Of a DNA stretch of 64,000 bases, positions 1 to 8,079 are shown in pieces. How positions within the stretch are numbered: the first letter of the stretch is position 1; every line of letters begins with the position of its first letter. The notes beneath the pieces are model-generated. The model was not told the DNA's origin. It saw only the letters and a program-made list of their open reading frames with translations, and did no database searches. The position numbers were made by a program, and so were the translations under genes. The DNA is from an uncultured Verrucomicrobia subdivision 3 bacterium (GTDB lineage Bacteria; Verrucomicrobiota; Verrucomicrobiia; Limisphaerales; UBA11358), in the NCBI GenBank assembly GCA_903850425.1, contig CAINLR010000048.1:1-64000 (forward strand), in the 5' to 3' direction.

Positions 1-42
1 GCGAGCCGGCGGGCGCAAAGACAATGTTAAACGCCGGCTCGC
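1..42. repeat. Perfect 11-bp inverted repeat at the window edge
   Basis: Bases 1-11 (GCGAGCCGGCG) and 32-42 are exact reverse complements around a 20-base loop. The element lies outside any gene, downstream of the membrane-protein gene ending at 124. No T-run follows it, so it looks more like a dispersed palindrome than a terminator. Confidence 0.5.
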
Positions 43-123
43 GAGGACGCTCGCCCCAACGGCTCGTTTGACCGTGCCGTATCAAAGTTCCGTTTTCCCG
101 GCTCTGGTTCTAGTTCAACCGCC

Positions 124-840
124 CTAGCTGCTGAACAGCAGCCGGTGTGCGGCGGCGAAAACGGTTTCAAAAAAGCTGCCGTGAAAACTGTCCTGACCGA
201 TGAATTCCACCGGCCGGTTGGCTTCCCAGATGAAGGGTCGCAGCACCCAGCAAATCTGGCTGCCGAGAAACAAATTGCCCGCCAGCCAGGCCAGCAAGAC
301 GTTGCGGGCGATCGCGGCGCTGCCCGCCCATTCGCGCAGCAGGGGCAGCAACTGGAGATTGCCGATCACTCCCGCCAGTGCGACAAACACCGCCAACGTC
401 AATTGCAGAAAGGCATATTCCGCCGCCGTCAGGGTGGTCCCGGCGGTGAGAGGCGGCGTGTTCCAAACAATGAACCAGGCCACCGGACTGAGCGCGCCCA
501 AGACGATGGCGGTGGTGGCAAAGCTCATCAATACCGCCGCGAGCGATTGGCGGAAGGTGATGTTCAAGCCAAGCAGCGGCGCGAGCATGCCGTTCAAAAT
601 GCCGTTGCCCAGCGTGGTCAGCAGAATCGCCAGCGGCAGCTTGATGCCGGTGAAGAGCGCCTGCTTGGCGTTGCGCCAACTGCCCATCGCGACCCCATAA
701 CTGCCCGCACCGATGACAATCATCACGATGCAAAACGCGATCAAATGACCGCGCCGCCGCGCGCCCCACTCCGCCAATCGAGCCGGTTCGGCGCGCAGAA
801 ACGCACCGATAGAATTTGGTTGGGTAAAGGCAATGGTCAT
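124..840 (-). CDS. Polytopic membrane protein (paralogue of the gene at 1939-2664)
   Basis: A 238-residue inner-membrane protein with about five hydrophobic segments (roughly residues 31-53, 61-93, 98-126, 139-164, 177-203). It aligns end to end with the protein at 1939-2664: both carry QALF, an NGMLAPLLGLN-like segment, a FRQS motif, AWLAGNLFLGSQ and a LRPFI motif near the C-terminus. The two paralogues flank a Yip1-like membrane gene, so the cluster reads A-B-A'. The ATG at 840 is the natural start. I do not recognise a specific function; a Yip1-like family is possible. No catalytic motif is visible. Confidence 0.75.
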   Translation of the reverse strand: MTIAFTQPNSIGAFLRAEPARLAEWGARRRGHLIAFCIVMIVIGAGSYGVAMGSWRNAKQALFTGIKLPLAILLTTLGNGILNGMLAPLLGLNITFRQSLAAVLMSFATTAIVLGALSPVAWFIVWNTPPLTAGTTLTAAEYAFLQLTLAVFVALAGVIGNLQLLPLLREWAGSAAIARNVLLAWLAGNLFLGSQICWVLRPFIWEANRPVEFIGQDSFHGSFFETVFAAAHRLLFSS

Positions 841-928
841 GTTGAAAGCAGATTTCCCGGCTGGAACAACCCGCGGTGGATTGGTTCCGCATCTTGCACA
901 AATTTTGTCGTCATTGTTACGGTCCTTT

Positions 929-1071
929 CATTAGCACTCCGCTTCAGCGGGGTGACTGTCCGGCGGCGGGCCGGCCAACCGTTTCAACGGTTTGAACCAG
1001 TTGCCGAAAACCGTTGAAACGGTTTTGAGTTTCGCTGTGACCCGAACACCCGGCTGAAGCCCGGTGCTAAT
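929..1071. repeat. Composite palindromic element, copy 1 (MITE/REP-like)
   Basis: The element is bounded by inverted ends: CATTAGCAC followed by a short palindrome centred on GCTTCAGC, and CGGCTGAAGC running into GGTGCTAAT. Inside lie two blocks based on AACCGTTTCAACGGTT. A second copy of the same architecture lies at 39270-39419. It occupies most of the 267-base gap between two membrane-protein genes. Its conserved ends and hairpins resemble non-autonomous palindromic elements; no transposase is nearby. Confidence 0.65.
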
Positions 1072-1107
1072 AAGAATTGAAGTCGGAAATTCGGTGACAT
1101 GTCCTGG

Positions 1108-1920
1108 TTAGTCCCGCCCATTGGATCGCGACTCGCTGACGGAGGACTTCAAGCAGTCAAACCAGTGGCCGACGAAAAACTTTTTCTCGGTGGGGAAGAA
1201 CGTTTCAGATTTGCCGAGAATCGGGCGCAGTGCCGTGGTCATTTGCAACGCCACGAGCAGGAAGATGATGATCCACACATTCAGGCCGGCGTGGGATTTG
1301 GCGTTCGCGTGGGAATAGCCGGCCTTCATGAACCGCACACCAAACAAGGTCGCCACGAGCCAGAAAATCAGATGCAACAAACCCATCCACAGAACGGATT
1401 CGGTGGATTGCGAAAAAATCCATGCGACGGGCGCGAAGCCGATGAGCAGGATGGTCATCAACATCAACATTCCCGCCAGCAGTCCGGCCACCTCGCTGAG
1501 CCGCGCCTGTGAGCCGCTCAGGCAGGTGAAGATGTAGAGGCTCGGCAGACAGATTCCCGCCGAAATCATCAGGCCCGCGGCGATTTTTACTGGCGCAATC
1601 CAGAGCTGGGTGCCGCCGGAAAACGTGCCGGCCACAACGCCGTAAATCAGGCTGGAAACAAAGGCGGTGAACAGCATGGCGGCAATCAATTCGCCCGCGC
1701 CCGGCTGGCGCAGTTGGAACAGCAACCGTCGCGGCTGGCGCAGCAGCGCTTCGATGGCGGCGAAGGCGTGCGGGATGGGCACGCGCTCGGCGGGATCGTC
1801 GCCCAGCGGACGCGGCCCGGACAACGGCGGCGGCGGCACGGGCTCGTAAATTTTGGCGGCGAATTTTTGCGCGGATTCCGACGGTGGAATTTGCGGCGGG
1901 ACCGGATTGTTTTCGTTCAT
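1108..1920 (-). CDS. Yip1-like polytopic membrane protein
   Basis: A 270-residue protein. It has a proline-rich cytoplasmic N-terminus (about residues 1-50) and then five hydrophobic segments (about 82-103, 108-135, 145-171, 178-197, 212-231). The overall layout resembles Yip1-domain proteins, but I see no diagnostic motif. It starts 18 bases downstream of the gene at 1939-2664 and is followed by that gene's paralogue at 124-840, so co-transcription is likely. Function is unknown. Confidence 0.7.
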   Translation of the reverse strand: MNENNPVPPQIPPSESAQKFAAKIYEPVPPPPLSGPRPLGDDPAERVPIPHAFAAIEALLRQPRRLLFQLRQPGAGELIAAMLFTAFVSSLIYGVVAGTFSGGTQLWIAPVKIAAGLMISAGICLPSLYIFTCLSGSQARLSEVAGLLAGMLMLMTILLIGFAPVAWIFSQSTESVLWMGLLHLIFWLVATLFGVRFMKAGYSHANAKSHAGLNVWIIIFLLVALQMTTALRPILGKSETFFPTEKKFFVGHWFDCLKSSVSESRSNGRD

Positions 1921-1938
1921 AATTTGATGGTGGTTGAT

Positions 1939-2664
1939 TTAGTCGTTTGGAAACACATGCAGGATGGAGCTGAGAACATTTTCGTAGAAATTGCCATGCA
2001 ATGCGCCGTCGCGGAAGAACTGCACCGGCAGCGTCGGTGAACCGATGAACGGGCGCAAAATCCACGAGAGCTGGCTGCCGAGAAAGAGATTGCCCGCCAG
2101 CCACGCGAATAATACGCGGAACGCCACGTCCCGACTGCCGCCGAGCCGCACGAGCAGTTGGAGCAAACGCACGTTTCCCATCGTGCCGGCGAAAGTGATC
2201 ACGGCGACGTGTGCGAGCTTGATCAAGTTGTAAGCCGGCAGCGAAATCGCCTGGGTGGTCATCAGCGGCGCGTTCCACGTCAGGAAAGCCATCAACGGAC
2301 TGAACGCACCGAGAATCGCCGCCGCGATGGTGTGGCTCATCAGGATCGCGGAGAACGACTGGCGGAAAGGAATATTCAACCCGAGCAGCGGCGCGAGCAT
2401 GGCGTTGATGAGCGCATTGCCCAGCATCGTGAGCAGGATGATGAGCGGAAATTTGATGGCGACGAACAGCGCCTGCTGGGGATCGCGCCACCAGCCCATC
2501 GCCGCGCCATAGCAGCCCGCACCCAAGACAATGACGGTGAGATGGAGCAGCAGCCGTGGCGGATTCCACTGCTCGCTCCATCCGGAAATCGCCTCGGATT
2601 CACCGCGCAACAGCGTGGCGATTTCAGCCGGATGGATTTTTAGGTTTGCGGCTGGCGGGTGCAT
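1939..2664 (-). CDS. Polytopic membrane protein (paralogue of the gene at 124-840)
   Basis: A 241-residue integral membrane protein with about five hydrophobic segments. It shares NAMLAPLLGLN-like, FRQS and AWLAGNLFLGSQ segments with the protein at 124-840, in the same order and spacing. Its 5' end overlaps the 3' end of the upstream membrane gene by 25 bases, which suggests translational coupling. No enzymatic signature is visible. The A-B-A' arrangement suggests a local duplication around the Yip1-like gene. Confidence 0.75.
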   Translation of the reverse strand: MHPPAANLKIHPAEIATLLRGESEAISGWSEQWNPPRLLLHLTVIVLGAGCYGAAMGWWRDPQQALFVAIKFPLIILLTMLGNALINAMLAPLLGLNIPFRQSFSAILMSHTIAAAILGAFSPLMAFLTWNAPLMTTQAISLPAYNLIKLAHVAVITFAGTMGNVRLLQLLVRLGGSRDVAFRVLFAWLAGNLFLGSQLSWILRPFIGSPTLPVQFFRDGALHGNFYENVLSSILHVFPND

Positions 2665-3377
2665 TCAAATTGATCCACAGGTGTTTTAACTTCTGTCCGA
2701 GTTATCATCAACCATTGGCGAACGATGTCCATCACTGGCGCGGCCATCAGGACCCACGCAACCAGAAATAGCGGCCAGTTAAATTTTTCCGGCAGGACGG
2801 TGCGGATGGCCTCCAGCCCCTGCTGCGAAGCGACGATGCTGTCGGCCATAAAAACATAAAGCGCGAGCACCACTCCGGAGAAATTCAATAGCCACATGCG
2901 CCAGTTGGACCGCAGCGGGGTGGGGCGGCGTTCAAATTGAATGGCCAGCGTGCCCCACAAAATCATCAGCAGCGCAATCAGCCCCGGTGCGAGCACCGGT
3001 CCCCACCACGGCAGCGGCAGCAGGAAAAGCACGTCCCAGTCGAGCAGCGAATGTGGCCAGCCATACATGAGCTTGAGGAAGACGTAATAAAAAATGTCCC
3101 AAACGCCAAAGGCGATCAAGGCATATCCCCACCGCGCCCGCCAAGTCCGGCCCGCGAGCACGCCCACCGTGAACAGCATGACCAGCGTGGCGAATTCGCG
3201 CGGCAGCTCCACTGCGGCGAAGCCGCCAACGACCGGCAGCGGATTCGGCTGATGCGGTTCGAGACGGTCAATCATCGTGCGCAAGTAGAAGACGACGGCG
3301 GCTTCCACCCACGCCATCGCCACCGCGTAAAGAGCGACGATGAGCCAGCGGTGGACGTTTGATTGATTGATTTTCAT
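2640..3377 (-). CDS. Membrane protein of unknown function downstream of ispH
   Basis: Six or so hydrophobic segments spread over 245 residues, including a long WWGPVLAPGLIALL stretch. There is a short hydrophilic loop (IDRLEPHQPNPLP) near the N-terminus. I chose the ATG at 3377, which opens with MKINQSN. Another ATG at 3395 overlaps the ispH stop as TGATG and would add six residues. That alternative lies next to a repeat-derived ispH tail, so it may be an artefact of repeat insertion. Function is not recognised. Confidence 0.65.
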   Translation of the reverse strand: MKINQSNVHRWLIVALYAVAMAWVEAAVVFYLRTMIDRLEPHQPNPLPVVGGFAAVELPREFATLVMLFTVGVLAGRTWRARWGYALIAFGVWDIFYYVFLKLMYGWPHSLLDWDVLFLLPLPWWGPVLAPGLIALLMILWGTLAIQFERRPTPLRSNWRMWLLNFSGVVLALYVFMADSIVASQQGLEAIRTVLPEKFNWPLFLVAWVLMAAPVMDIVRQWLMITRTEVKTPVDQFECTRQPQT

Positions 3378-3394
3378 TGGTGGGAAGGCCGGCA

Positions 3395-4318
3395 TCAATG
3401 ACGCCCCGCCAGCATGGGAGCGCCGGCTTCCGGCACGGCGCGCTGTTGATGATTTGGCTCAAACGCGCCGTGCCCGGAAGCCGGCGCTCCAAATTCTTTT
3501 AGTTGTCGCTCGACTTCAGAAATAATTTTGTCGGGCGTCGAAGTTCCCGCCGTGATCCCAACGGCGTCTTCTTGCTGAAACCATTCTTCGCGCAAGTCGG
3601 CGGCGGTCTGGATGTGATGCACGCGGGAGCAATGCTGTCCGCAGGTGCGGACGAGTTCGTGCGTGTTATTGCTGTGCGCGCCGCCGATGACCACCACCAC
3701 GTCGCTGTGCTTGGCCAGTTCCACGGCGGCGTGCTGGCGCTGTTTGGTCGGCTGGCAAACCGTGTCAATGAATCGAGCCTCGGCCTGGGGAAATTGTTTC
3801 CGCAGCAACCCGACCAGATGCCGCACTTTCTCAATCGGCTGCGTGGTCTGGGCAATGACGCCGAAGCGCGGGCGGGCGGTCAGTTGCGCGATGTCCGCTT
3901 CGGTCAACACCACGTCAACGTCCGGCAAATCCTCCGTCATGCCGCGCACCTCCACGTGATCGCGCTTGCCGATGATGACCGGGTGAAATCCCTCGCGCAC
4001 CAGCTTCGCGAGACTGCGATGCGCCACCTGGACCAGCGGACACGTGGCCTCCAGCACATTCAATCCGCGCCGATGCGATTCGCCGATGCGGCGTTCCGAG
4101 GCGCCGTGCGCAGTGATCATCACCGTGGGCGTGGCCACGGCGTCGGGCGTCTGCTCGATGCGCACGCCCCGCGCCCGCAACTCGGCCAGGACGGTTTCGT
4201 TGTGAACCAGCTCACCCAGGACGGTGAGCGGTTCATGTTCGGCAGTGGTGACGGCCAGCGCGATGGCGTCGCGGACGCCAAAGCACATGCCCAGATGTTC
4301 AGCTTTGAGGATTTTCAT
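3395..4318 (-). CDS. ispH: 4-hydroxy-3-methylbut-2-enyl diphosphate reductase
   Basis: IspH is the [4Fe-4S] enzyme of the last step of the MEP isoprenoid pathway, converting HMBPP to IPP and DMAPP in the cytosol. The three cluster-ligating cysteines are present at C12 (LGMCFGV), C93 (EATCPLV) and C188 (DTVCQPT). The HGASE motif and the C-terminal GTSTPD loop are also present. The catalytic body ends near residue 275. Residues of about 276-301 are encoded by a 26-bp-arm palindrome (3417-3490), giving an unusual Ala/Gly/Pro-rich tail. The gene is 307 codons long. Confidence 0.95.
   Translation of the reverse strand: MKILKAEHLGMCFGVRDAIALAVTTAEHEPLTVLGELVHNETVLAELRARGVRIEQTPDAVATPTVMITAHGASERRIGESHRRGLNVLEATCPLVQVAHRSLAKLVREGFHPVIIGKRDHVEVRGMTEDLPDVDVVLTEADIAQLTARPRFGVIAQTTQPIEKVRHLVGLLRKQFPQAEARFIDTVCQPTKQRQHAAVELAKHSDVVVVIGGAHSNNTHELVRTCGQHCSRVHHIQTAADLREEWFQQEDAVGITAGTSTPDKIISEVERQLKEFGAPASGHGAFEPNHQQRAVPEAGAPMLAGRH
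3417..3490. repeat. Palindromic element forming the 3' end of ispH
   Basis: The left arm (3417-3442, beginning GGAGCGCCGGCTTCCGGCAC) and the right arm (3464-3490) are reverse complements with one extra base, separated by about 21 bases. The element lies inside the ispH reading frame and supplies its last codons before the stop at 3395-3397. It looks inserted rather than ancestral, because IspH catalytic domains normally end just before this point. Confidence 0.7.
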
Positions 4319-4354
4319 TTTGAATTGGCGTTAAGATCTGGCGATTGCCGAAAT

Positions 4355-4690
4355 TCAGAAGGTCGTGACACCGTCGCAAGTGACGGTGAAATTGGTTGAA
4401 ACCGTCATGATGATCTCCTTCATTCCGTTCCAAGGATCCTTCGGCGACGGTTCCGAGAAATGTCTGCCGTTGGCATCGAAATCCAGCTTGAATTCACCAC
4501 TGCTGCTTTGAAGTGGAACATGCTGCTGCGCGCCGGGGGCCAGTGATCCGACCGAGTTCGTGAACCGGGAGCCGGCAACGGTGATGTTCGTGAGGGTGGT
4601 GGTGGATTCGTTGACCACGGTGAGTTGCACGTCGCGGGTGCAGCCAGTCAGCAAAATGGCGACGGAGGCGAGGGCGAGTAATGTTTTCAT
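4355..4690 (-). CDS. Small predicted lipoprotein
   Basis: A 111-residue protein with a lipoprotein signal peptide: positive MK start, hydrophobic LLALASVAILL, and lipobox LTGC with C17 as the lipidation site. The mature part of about 95 residues is rich in Thr, Ser and Val and probably beta-stranded (TVVNESTTTLTNITV). It should be anchored at the outer or inner membrane. It stands alone upstream of ispH on the same strand. No family is recognised. Confidence 0.7.
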   Translation of the reverse strand: MKTLLALASVAILLTGCTRDVQLTVVNESTTTLTNITVAGSRFTNSVGSLAPGAQQHVPLQSSSGEFKLDFDANGRHFSEPSPKDPWNGMKEIIMTVSTNFTVTCDGVTTF

Positions 4691-4786
4691 GGTGCGTTGT
4701 ATGTGAATTGAGGTTGTTGTTGGAAATTTAAGCTTTGCGGCACAAAGTAACAGACCGCGACGATTTATTTTTGTTCAAAGGATTTT

Positions 4787-5092
4787 TCACGGCTTGTGTT
4801 GGCGGACAATTTTCTCCAGCAGGTCAATGTAGCTGGCGAAGGCTTTGCGGCCCGCCGCCGTCAGCGTGCAGGTCGTGAGCGGGCGGTTGTTTTGATAGGA
4901 CTTGGCCACGGAGACATAGCCTTCCTGCTGCAAGGTTTTGATGTGCGTGGTGAGATTGCCATCGGTCATGCCGAGGGCGTCGCGCATTTCGGTGAAGGAC
5001 AATTCTGGCGTGGCGGCGAGCATGGACATGATGGCCAGCCGGCCTTTCTCGTGGATCAAGCGATCCAACTGCAAGAACGGTTCCGGGTTCAC
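4787..5092 (-). CDS. Winged-helix transcriptional regulator (MarR/ArsR-like)
   Basis: A 101-residue DNA-binding protein. The segment from about 15 to 75 (RLAIMSMLAATPELSFTEM, then GMTDGNLTTHIKTLQQEGYV) is a compact winged helix-turn-helix typical of stand-alone regulators that pair with a membrane protein. The start is a GTG at 5092 that overlaps the stop of the upstream membrane gene as GTGA. That overlap decides the start and implies translational coupling. The pair may act together, with the regulator controlling the transporter-like partner; this is inferred only from the coupling. Confidence 0.85.
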   Translation of the reverse strand: MNPEPFLQLDRLIHEKGRLAIMSMLAATPELSFTEMRDALGMTDGNLTTHIKTLQQEGYVSVAKSYQNNRPLTTCTLTAAGRKAFASYIDLLEKIVRQHKP

Positions 5093-5733
5093 GCGATGGG
5101 ACTTTTCTTTTCGGTCAGATACAAATAAATGCCGTAGGCCAGGTGCTGTCCGCCGAAGATGGCGCCCATGTAGATGTGCGGTGAAATCTGCGCCACCGCA
5201 CTTCCGCCATAGCTGATTCCCACCAGCATACCGGTGCCGGAAAGCACATAAATCCAGCCCAGCCAGCGCACACCGCGCGGCATGAAAAATCCTGCGGCAT
5301 GAGCGGCACAGCCGTAGAACCACGACCACAACATGACCAGCATGAACTGCATTCCGCCATCGTGCATGCCGCCATGCGCGGTGACAATCAGCGCGAGCAT
5401 CGCCACGGTCAAACCGACGGAGAAGGCTGGCAACAACGCCTGCGCCACGCGGCGCGTCGGCGGCGACCAGAACGGTTCGGAATCGTTCAACGCTTGGCGG
5501 CGCACCAGCAGCAAAGAGCCGATGAGCGAAACCACAGCAACCCCCAGCCAGAGCAGAATGAACGCGGCATTGGAGTCGCACTTGGCCAGCACGCCCACGA
5601 GGCTGCCGAGAATTCCCGCCGAACCGGTGACCAGCATGATCGGTGCGAGTGCGCGGCGATAGACGGCGGAGCGTTCCATCAGCGTGCGGATGGTCTGGAG
5701 GTTTTCTTCGGCCCAGTTCGGTTGCATGGACAT
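5089..5733 (-). CDS. Membrane protein coupled to a winged-helix regulator
   Basis: About 214 residues with a cytoplasmic N-terminus (NWAEENLQTIRTLMERS) followed by roughly six hydrophobic segments. The open frame extends upstream to 5952, but that part overlaps the dciA promoter side and is not membrane-like. I therefore start at the ATG of MSMQPNW (5733). It overlaps the regulator gene by four bases. Small membrane proteins next to such one-domain regulators are common and of unknown function. Confidence 0.75.
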   Translation of the reverse strand: MSMQPNWAEENLQTIRTLMERSAVYRRALAPIMLVTGSAGILGSLVGVLAKCDSNAAFILLWLGVAVVSLIGSLLLVRRQALNDSEPFWSPPTRRVAQALLPAFSVGLTVAMLALIVTAHGGMHDGGMQFMLVMLWSWFYGCAAHAAGFFMPRGVRWLGWIYVLSGTGMLVGISYGGSAVAQISPHIYMGAIFGGQHLAYGIYLYLTEKKSPIA

Positions 5734-5904
5734 ACTTTGCCAGGCAAAGCGCAAGTCGGCAAGCGGCAAAATTCGCGGGCTTTCACTTGAGCGCAACGCG
5801 CCGCTACCACCGGAGCGCCGGTCTTGTGGCCGCAGTCGAGCCGTGTTCGGAGCGCCCAAGAATCTTCGTGTTCTTTGCGCGATTGCGGCTATTTTATTTT
5901 GGCC

Positions 5905-6285
5905 ATGCCGCCCAAACCAAAATCTTCCGCCCGCGCCCGCGTGCTCGCGCAATGGCGGGGCGTGGATTTAACGTCCGCAGAAAAAGGGCGTGCAGACCGC
6001 GCGCGCCGCGCCGCCGACGTGCTGCCGGGGCTGATGAAGGATTTGAAGCTGGATTCGCGCCGCGCCGAGGCCGAGGTCGGCAAGGTCTGGAACGAGTTGA
6101 TTGACCCGAACGTGACCGCCCACGCGCAACCGGCCGGCGTGCGCAACGGCACCCTCTTCGTCGAGGTGGACAGCAGCGTTTGGCTTTCCGAAATCGTCCG
6201 CTACCGGCGCAAGGAAATCCTGGACCGGCTGCAGCACAGCTTCGGCAAATCGGTGATCCAGAAAATTTCCTTCCGCGTCGGCTAA
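5905..6285 (+). CDS. dciA: DUF721/DciA-family protein
   Basis: A 126-residue protein of the DUF721 (DciA) family. Members are predicted or shown to help load the replicative helicase DnaB in bacteria lacking DnaC-type loaders. The N-terminal part is basic and poorly conserved. The KH-like C-terminal domain carries the characteristic GTLFVEVDSSVWLSEI stretch and ends with ILDRLQHSFGKSVIQKI. The open frame continues upstream to 5824, but MPPKPKSS at 5905 is the natural start. The stop codon lies at the edge of a 20-bp-arm palindrome. Confidence 0.8.
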   Translation: MPPKPKSSARARVLAQWRGVDLTSAEKGRADRARRAADVLPGLMKDLKLDSRRAEAEVGKVWNELIDPNVTAHAQPAGVRNGTLFVEVDSSVWLSEIVRYRRKEILDRLQHSFGKSVIQKISFRVG

Positions 6286-6347
6286 AGTTGGCGTTCACGC
6301 TTCAGCGGATCTGGCCGGTGCCACGCGGAAGCGTGAACGCCAACTTT
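6284..6347. repeat. Perfect 20-bp inverted repeat between convergent dciA and sixA
   Basis: The left arm (6284-6303) and right arm (6328-6347) are exact reverse complements (AAAGTTGGCGTTCACGCTTC) around a 24-base loop. It overlaps the dciA stop and the last base pairs of sixA. It could act as a bidirectional terminator for the convergent genes, but no T-run follows. It more likely belongs to the dispersed palindromes of this genome. Confidence 0.65.
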
Positions 6348-6849
6348 ATTGCATCCGCTTCAACTGTGCGGGCGTGACCAGCCAGGCGAGCGTTGCGCCT
6401 TTTCCCGCGCACAACTTTGCCACTTCCAGTTTTGCCAGACCGCCTTTTTTGAGGGCGAAGCCCGCACCCGCGCGGCCGCTGACGAGCAAGGAAATGAGTC
6501 CACTCAAATCCGGTTCGTGGCCGACGAGTAAAATATTTTCCCGCTTTGACTTCAGTCCGGCGAGGCGTTGCATCAGTTTTTTCAGGTCGCCGCCCGGTTG
6601 TAGTTCGTCCGCGAACGCGAGCTGCTGTTTCAATTTCATTTCCGCCGCGACGATTTCTGTAGTTTGTTTCGCGCGGAGAAACGGACTCGAAAGAATCAAA
6701 TCGAACGACAACTCCAGCCGCTGCATCGCCCGCGTGATTTTACGCAGCTCCCGCCGGCCTTGGGGCGTGAGCGGGCGGGCGGCGTCGTGGGCAAAACCAG
6801 CCGTGCCGCGTTCCACCGCGAGGCCGTGGCGCAGAAGAAAAAGTTCCAT
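6346..6849 (-). CDS. sixA: SixA-like phosphohistidine phosphatase
   Basis: A 167-residue histidine phosphatase superfamily protein. The catalytic RHG triad is at residues 7-9 (LLRHGLAVERG), the ILSSPFLRAKQT motif follows, and the second catalytic histidine is in LVGHEPDLSG. SixA-type enzymes remove phosphate from phosphohistidine on phosphotransfer proteins. The length and the short form without a lid insertion fit SixA. The gene is convergent with dciA and divergent from ppx. Confidence 0.85.
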   Translation of the reverse strand: MELFLLRHGLAVERGTAGFAHDAARPLTPQGRRELRKITRAMQRLELSFDLILSSPFLRAKQTTEIVAAEMKLKQQLAFADELQPGGDLKKLMQRLAGLKSKRENILLVGHEPDLSGLISLLVSGRAGAGFALKKGGLAKLEVAKLCAGKGATLAWLVTPAQLKRMQ

Positions 6850-7009
6850 GCCGGCAATTTAGCCGGACCGGCTTCCCGCCTGTCGAGTCTCTTTTGCATT
6901 AGAAAGGGAGTTCCGCCCGGACCGGTGCGCCGGCGATCCCGCCAGCGCCAGCGAAATGTCACAATTATATTTTTGGTTTTCGCGGCGAAATTTCCTATCG
7001 TTTGCGCCG

Positions 7010-7951
7010 ATGGAACCTGTCCGCCGCGCCGTCATTGATGTCGGCACCAACTCGATCAAGCTGCTGGTGGCCGACGTGTCGGGACGCGCGGTGCAGCCTT
7101 TGCACGAAGAAAGCCGGCAGACGCGGCTGGGGCAGAAATTTTACGAGACCCACCAACTCCAGGCCCACGCCATCGCCCAGACCGCCGTCGCCGTCGCGGA
7201 TTTTGCGCGGACCGCGCGCGACCGACAATCCTCCAGCATCCGCGTCATTGCCACCAGCGCCGCCCGCGACGCGGTCAACGCGGACGAATTGCTCCAGGCC
7301 ATCTTCACCGCCTCCGGCTTGAAAGCAGAAATCATTTCCGGTGCGCGCGAGGCGGAGTGGGCGTTTCAAGGCGTGGCGACGGACGCGGAACTTGCGCCGC
7401 TGCCGCTCTTGCTGCTGGATGTTGGCGGCGGCAGCACGGAATTTATTCTCGGCCACGGCACGAAGAAAAGTTTCGCGCACAGCTTTCCGCTCGGCACGGT
7501 GCGGCTGATGGAAAAATTTCCGCACAGTGATCCGCCGACGAGCGCCGAATTCACCGCTTGCCAGGAATGGTTGAAAAAATTTCTGCATGGCGAAGTCCGG
7601 CCGCAGCTTGGTCCCGCATTGGCGCTGGAAACCAAGCCCGTTCAACTCGTCGGCACCGGCGGCACCACGAGCATTCTGGCGCGCATCGAGAAAAAGTTGG
7701 ATCGCTTCGACCGCGACAAAATCGAACACACTATTTTGACCTTTGAGCAAGTGGTCGCGCACCGGAAACATCTCTGGAGCCTGCCACTGGCCGAGCGCAA
7801 GGAAGTCCACGGTCTGCCGAAGCTGCGCGCGGACGTGATCCTCACCGGCGTTTTGATTTACGAAGCGGTGATGGCGGAATTTGATTTCACCGAACTGCGC
7901 ATCAGCACGCGCGGGCTGCGGTTTGCCGCCGTGATGGACGCCCCGGAATAA
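7010..7951 (+). CDS. ppx: Ppx/GppA family exopolyphosphatase
   Basis: A 313-residue actin-like ATPase-fold phosphatase that would hydrolyse polyphosphate or pppGpp. It has the phosphate-1 motif VIDVGTNSIKLLV at the N-terminus, the phosphate-2 motif DVGGGSTEFILG in the middle and GTGGTTSIL later. The length fits the short two-domain forms without the HD domain. I start at the ATG at 7010 (MEPVRRAVID); the frame extends to 6956 but that part is not conserved. The divergent neighbour is sixA. Confidence 0.9.
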   Translation: MEPVRRAVIDVGTNSIKLLVADVSGRAVQPLHEESRQTRLGQKFYETHQLQAHAIAQTAVAVADFARTARDRQSSSIRVIATSAARDAVNADELLQAIFTASGLKAEIISGAREAEWAFQGVATDAELAPLPLLLLDVGGGSTEFILGHGTKKSFAHSFPLGTVRLMEKFPHSDPPTSAEFTACQEWLKKFLHGEVRPQLGPALALETKPVQLVGTGGTTSILARIEKKLDRFDRDKIEHTILTFEQVVAHRKHLWSLPLAERKEVHGLPKLRADVILTGVLIYEAVMAEFDFTELRISTRGLRFAAVMDAPE

Positions 7952-8079
7952 TCCGCCACAAGAAGTAATAACAACGACTGACGCCTTCCGGGTGAGACAC
8001 AACCGTTTGAGTGCGATCCGTATTTGCGAAATGAAATACTGAACATTCTTGCCGCAGTGGCATCCAAGGCTTGACCACC

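Noticed and set aside
145..1017. Long plus-strand open frame
   Set aside because: It is antisense to a clear membrane-protein gene and has low-complexity, charged translation typical of a GC-rich shadow frame.
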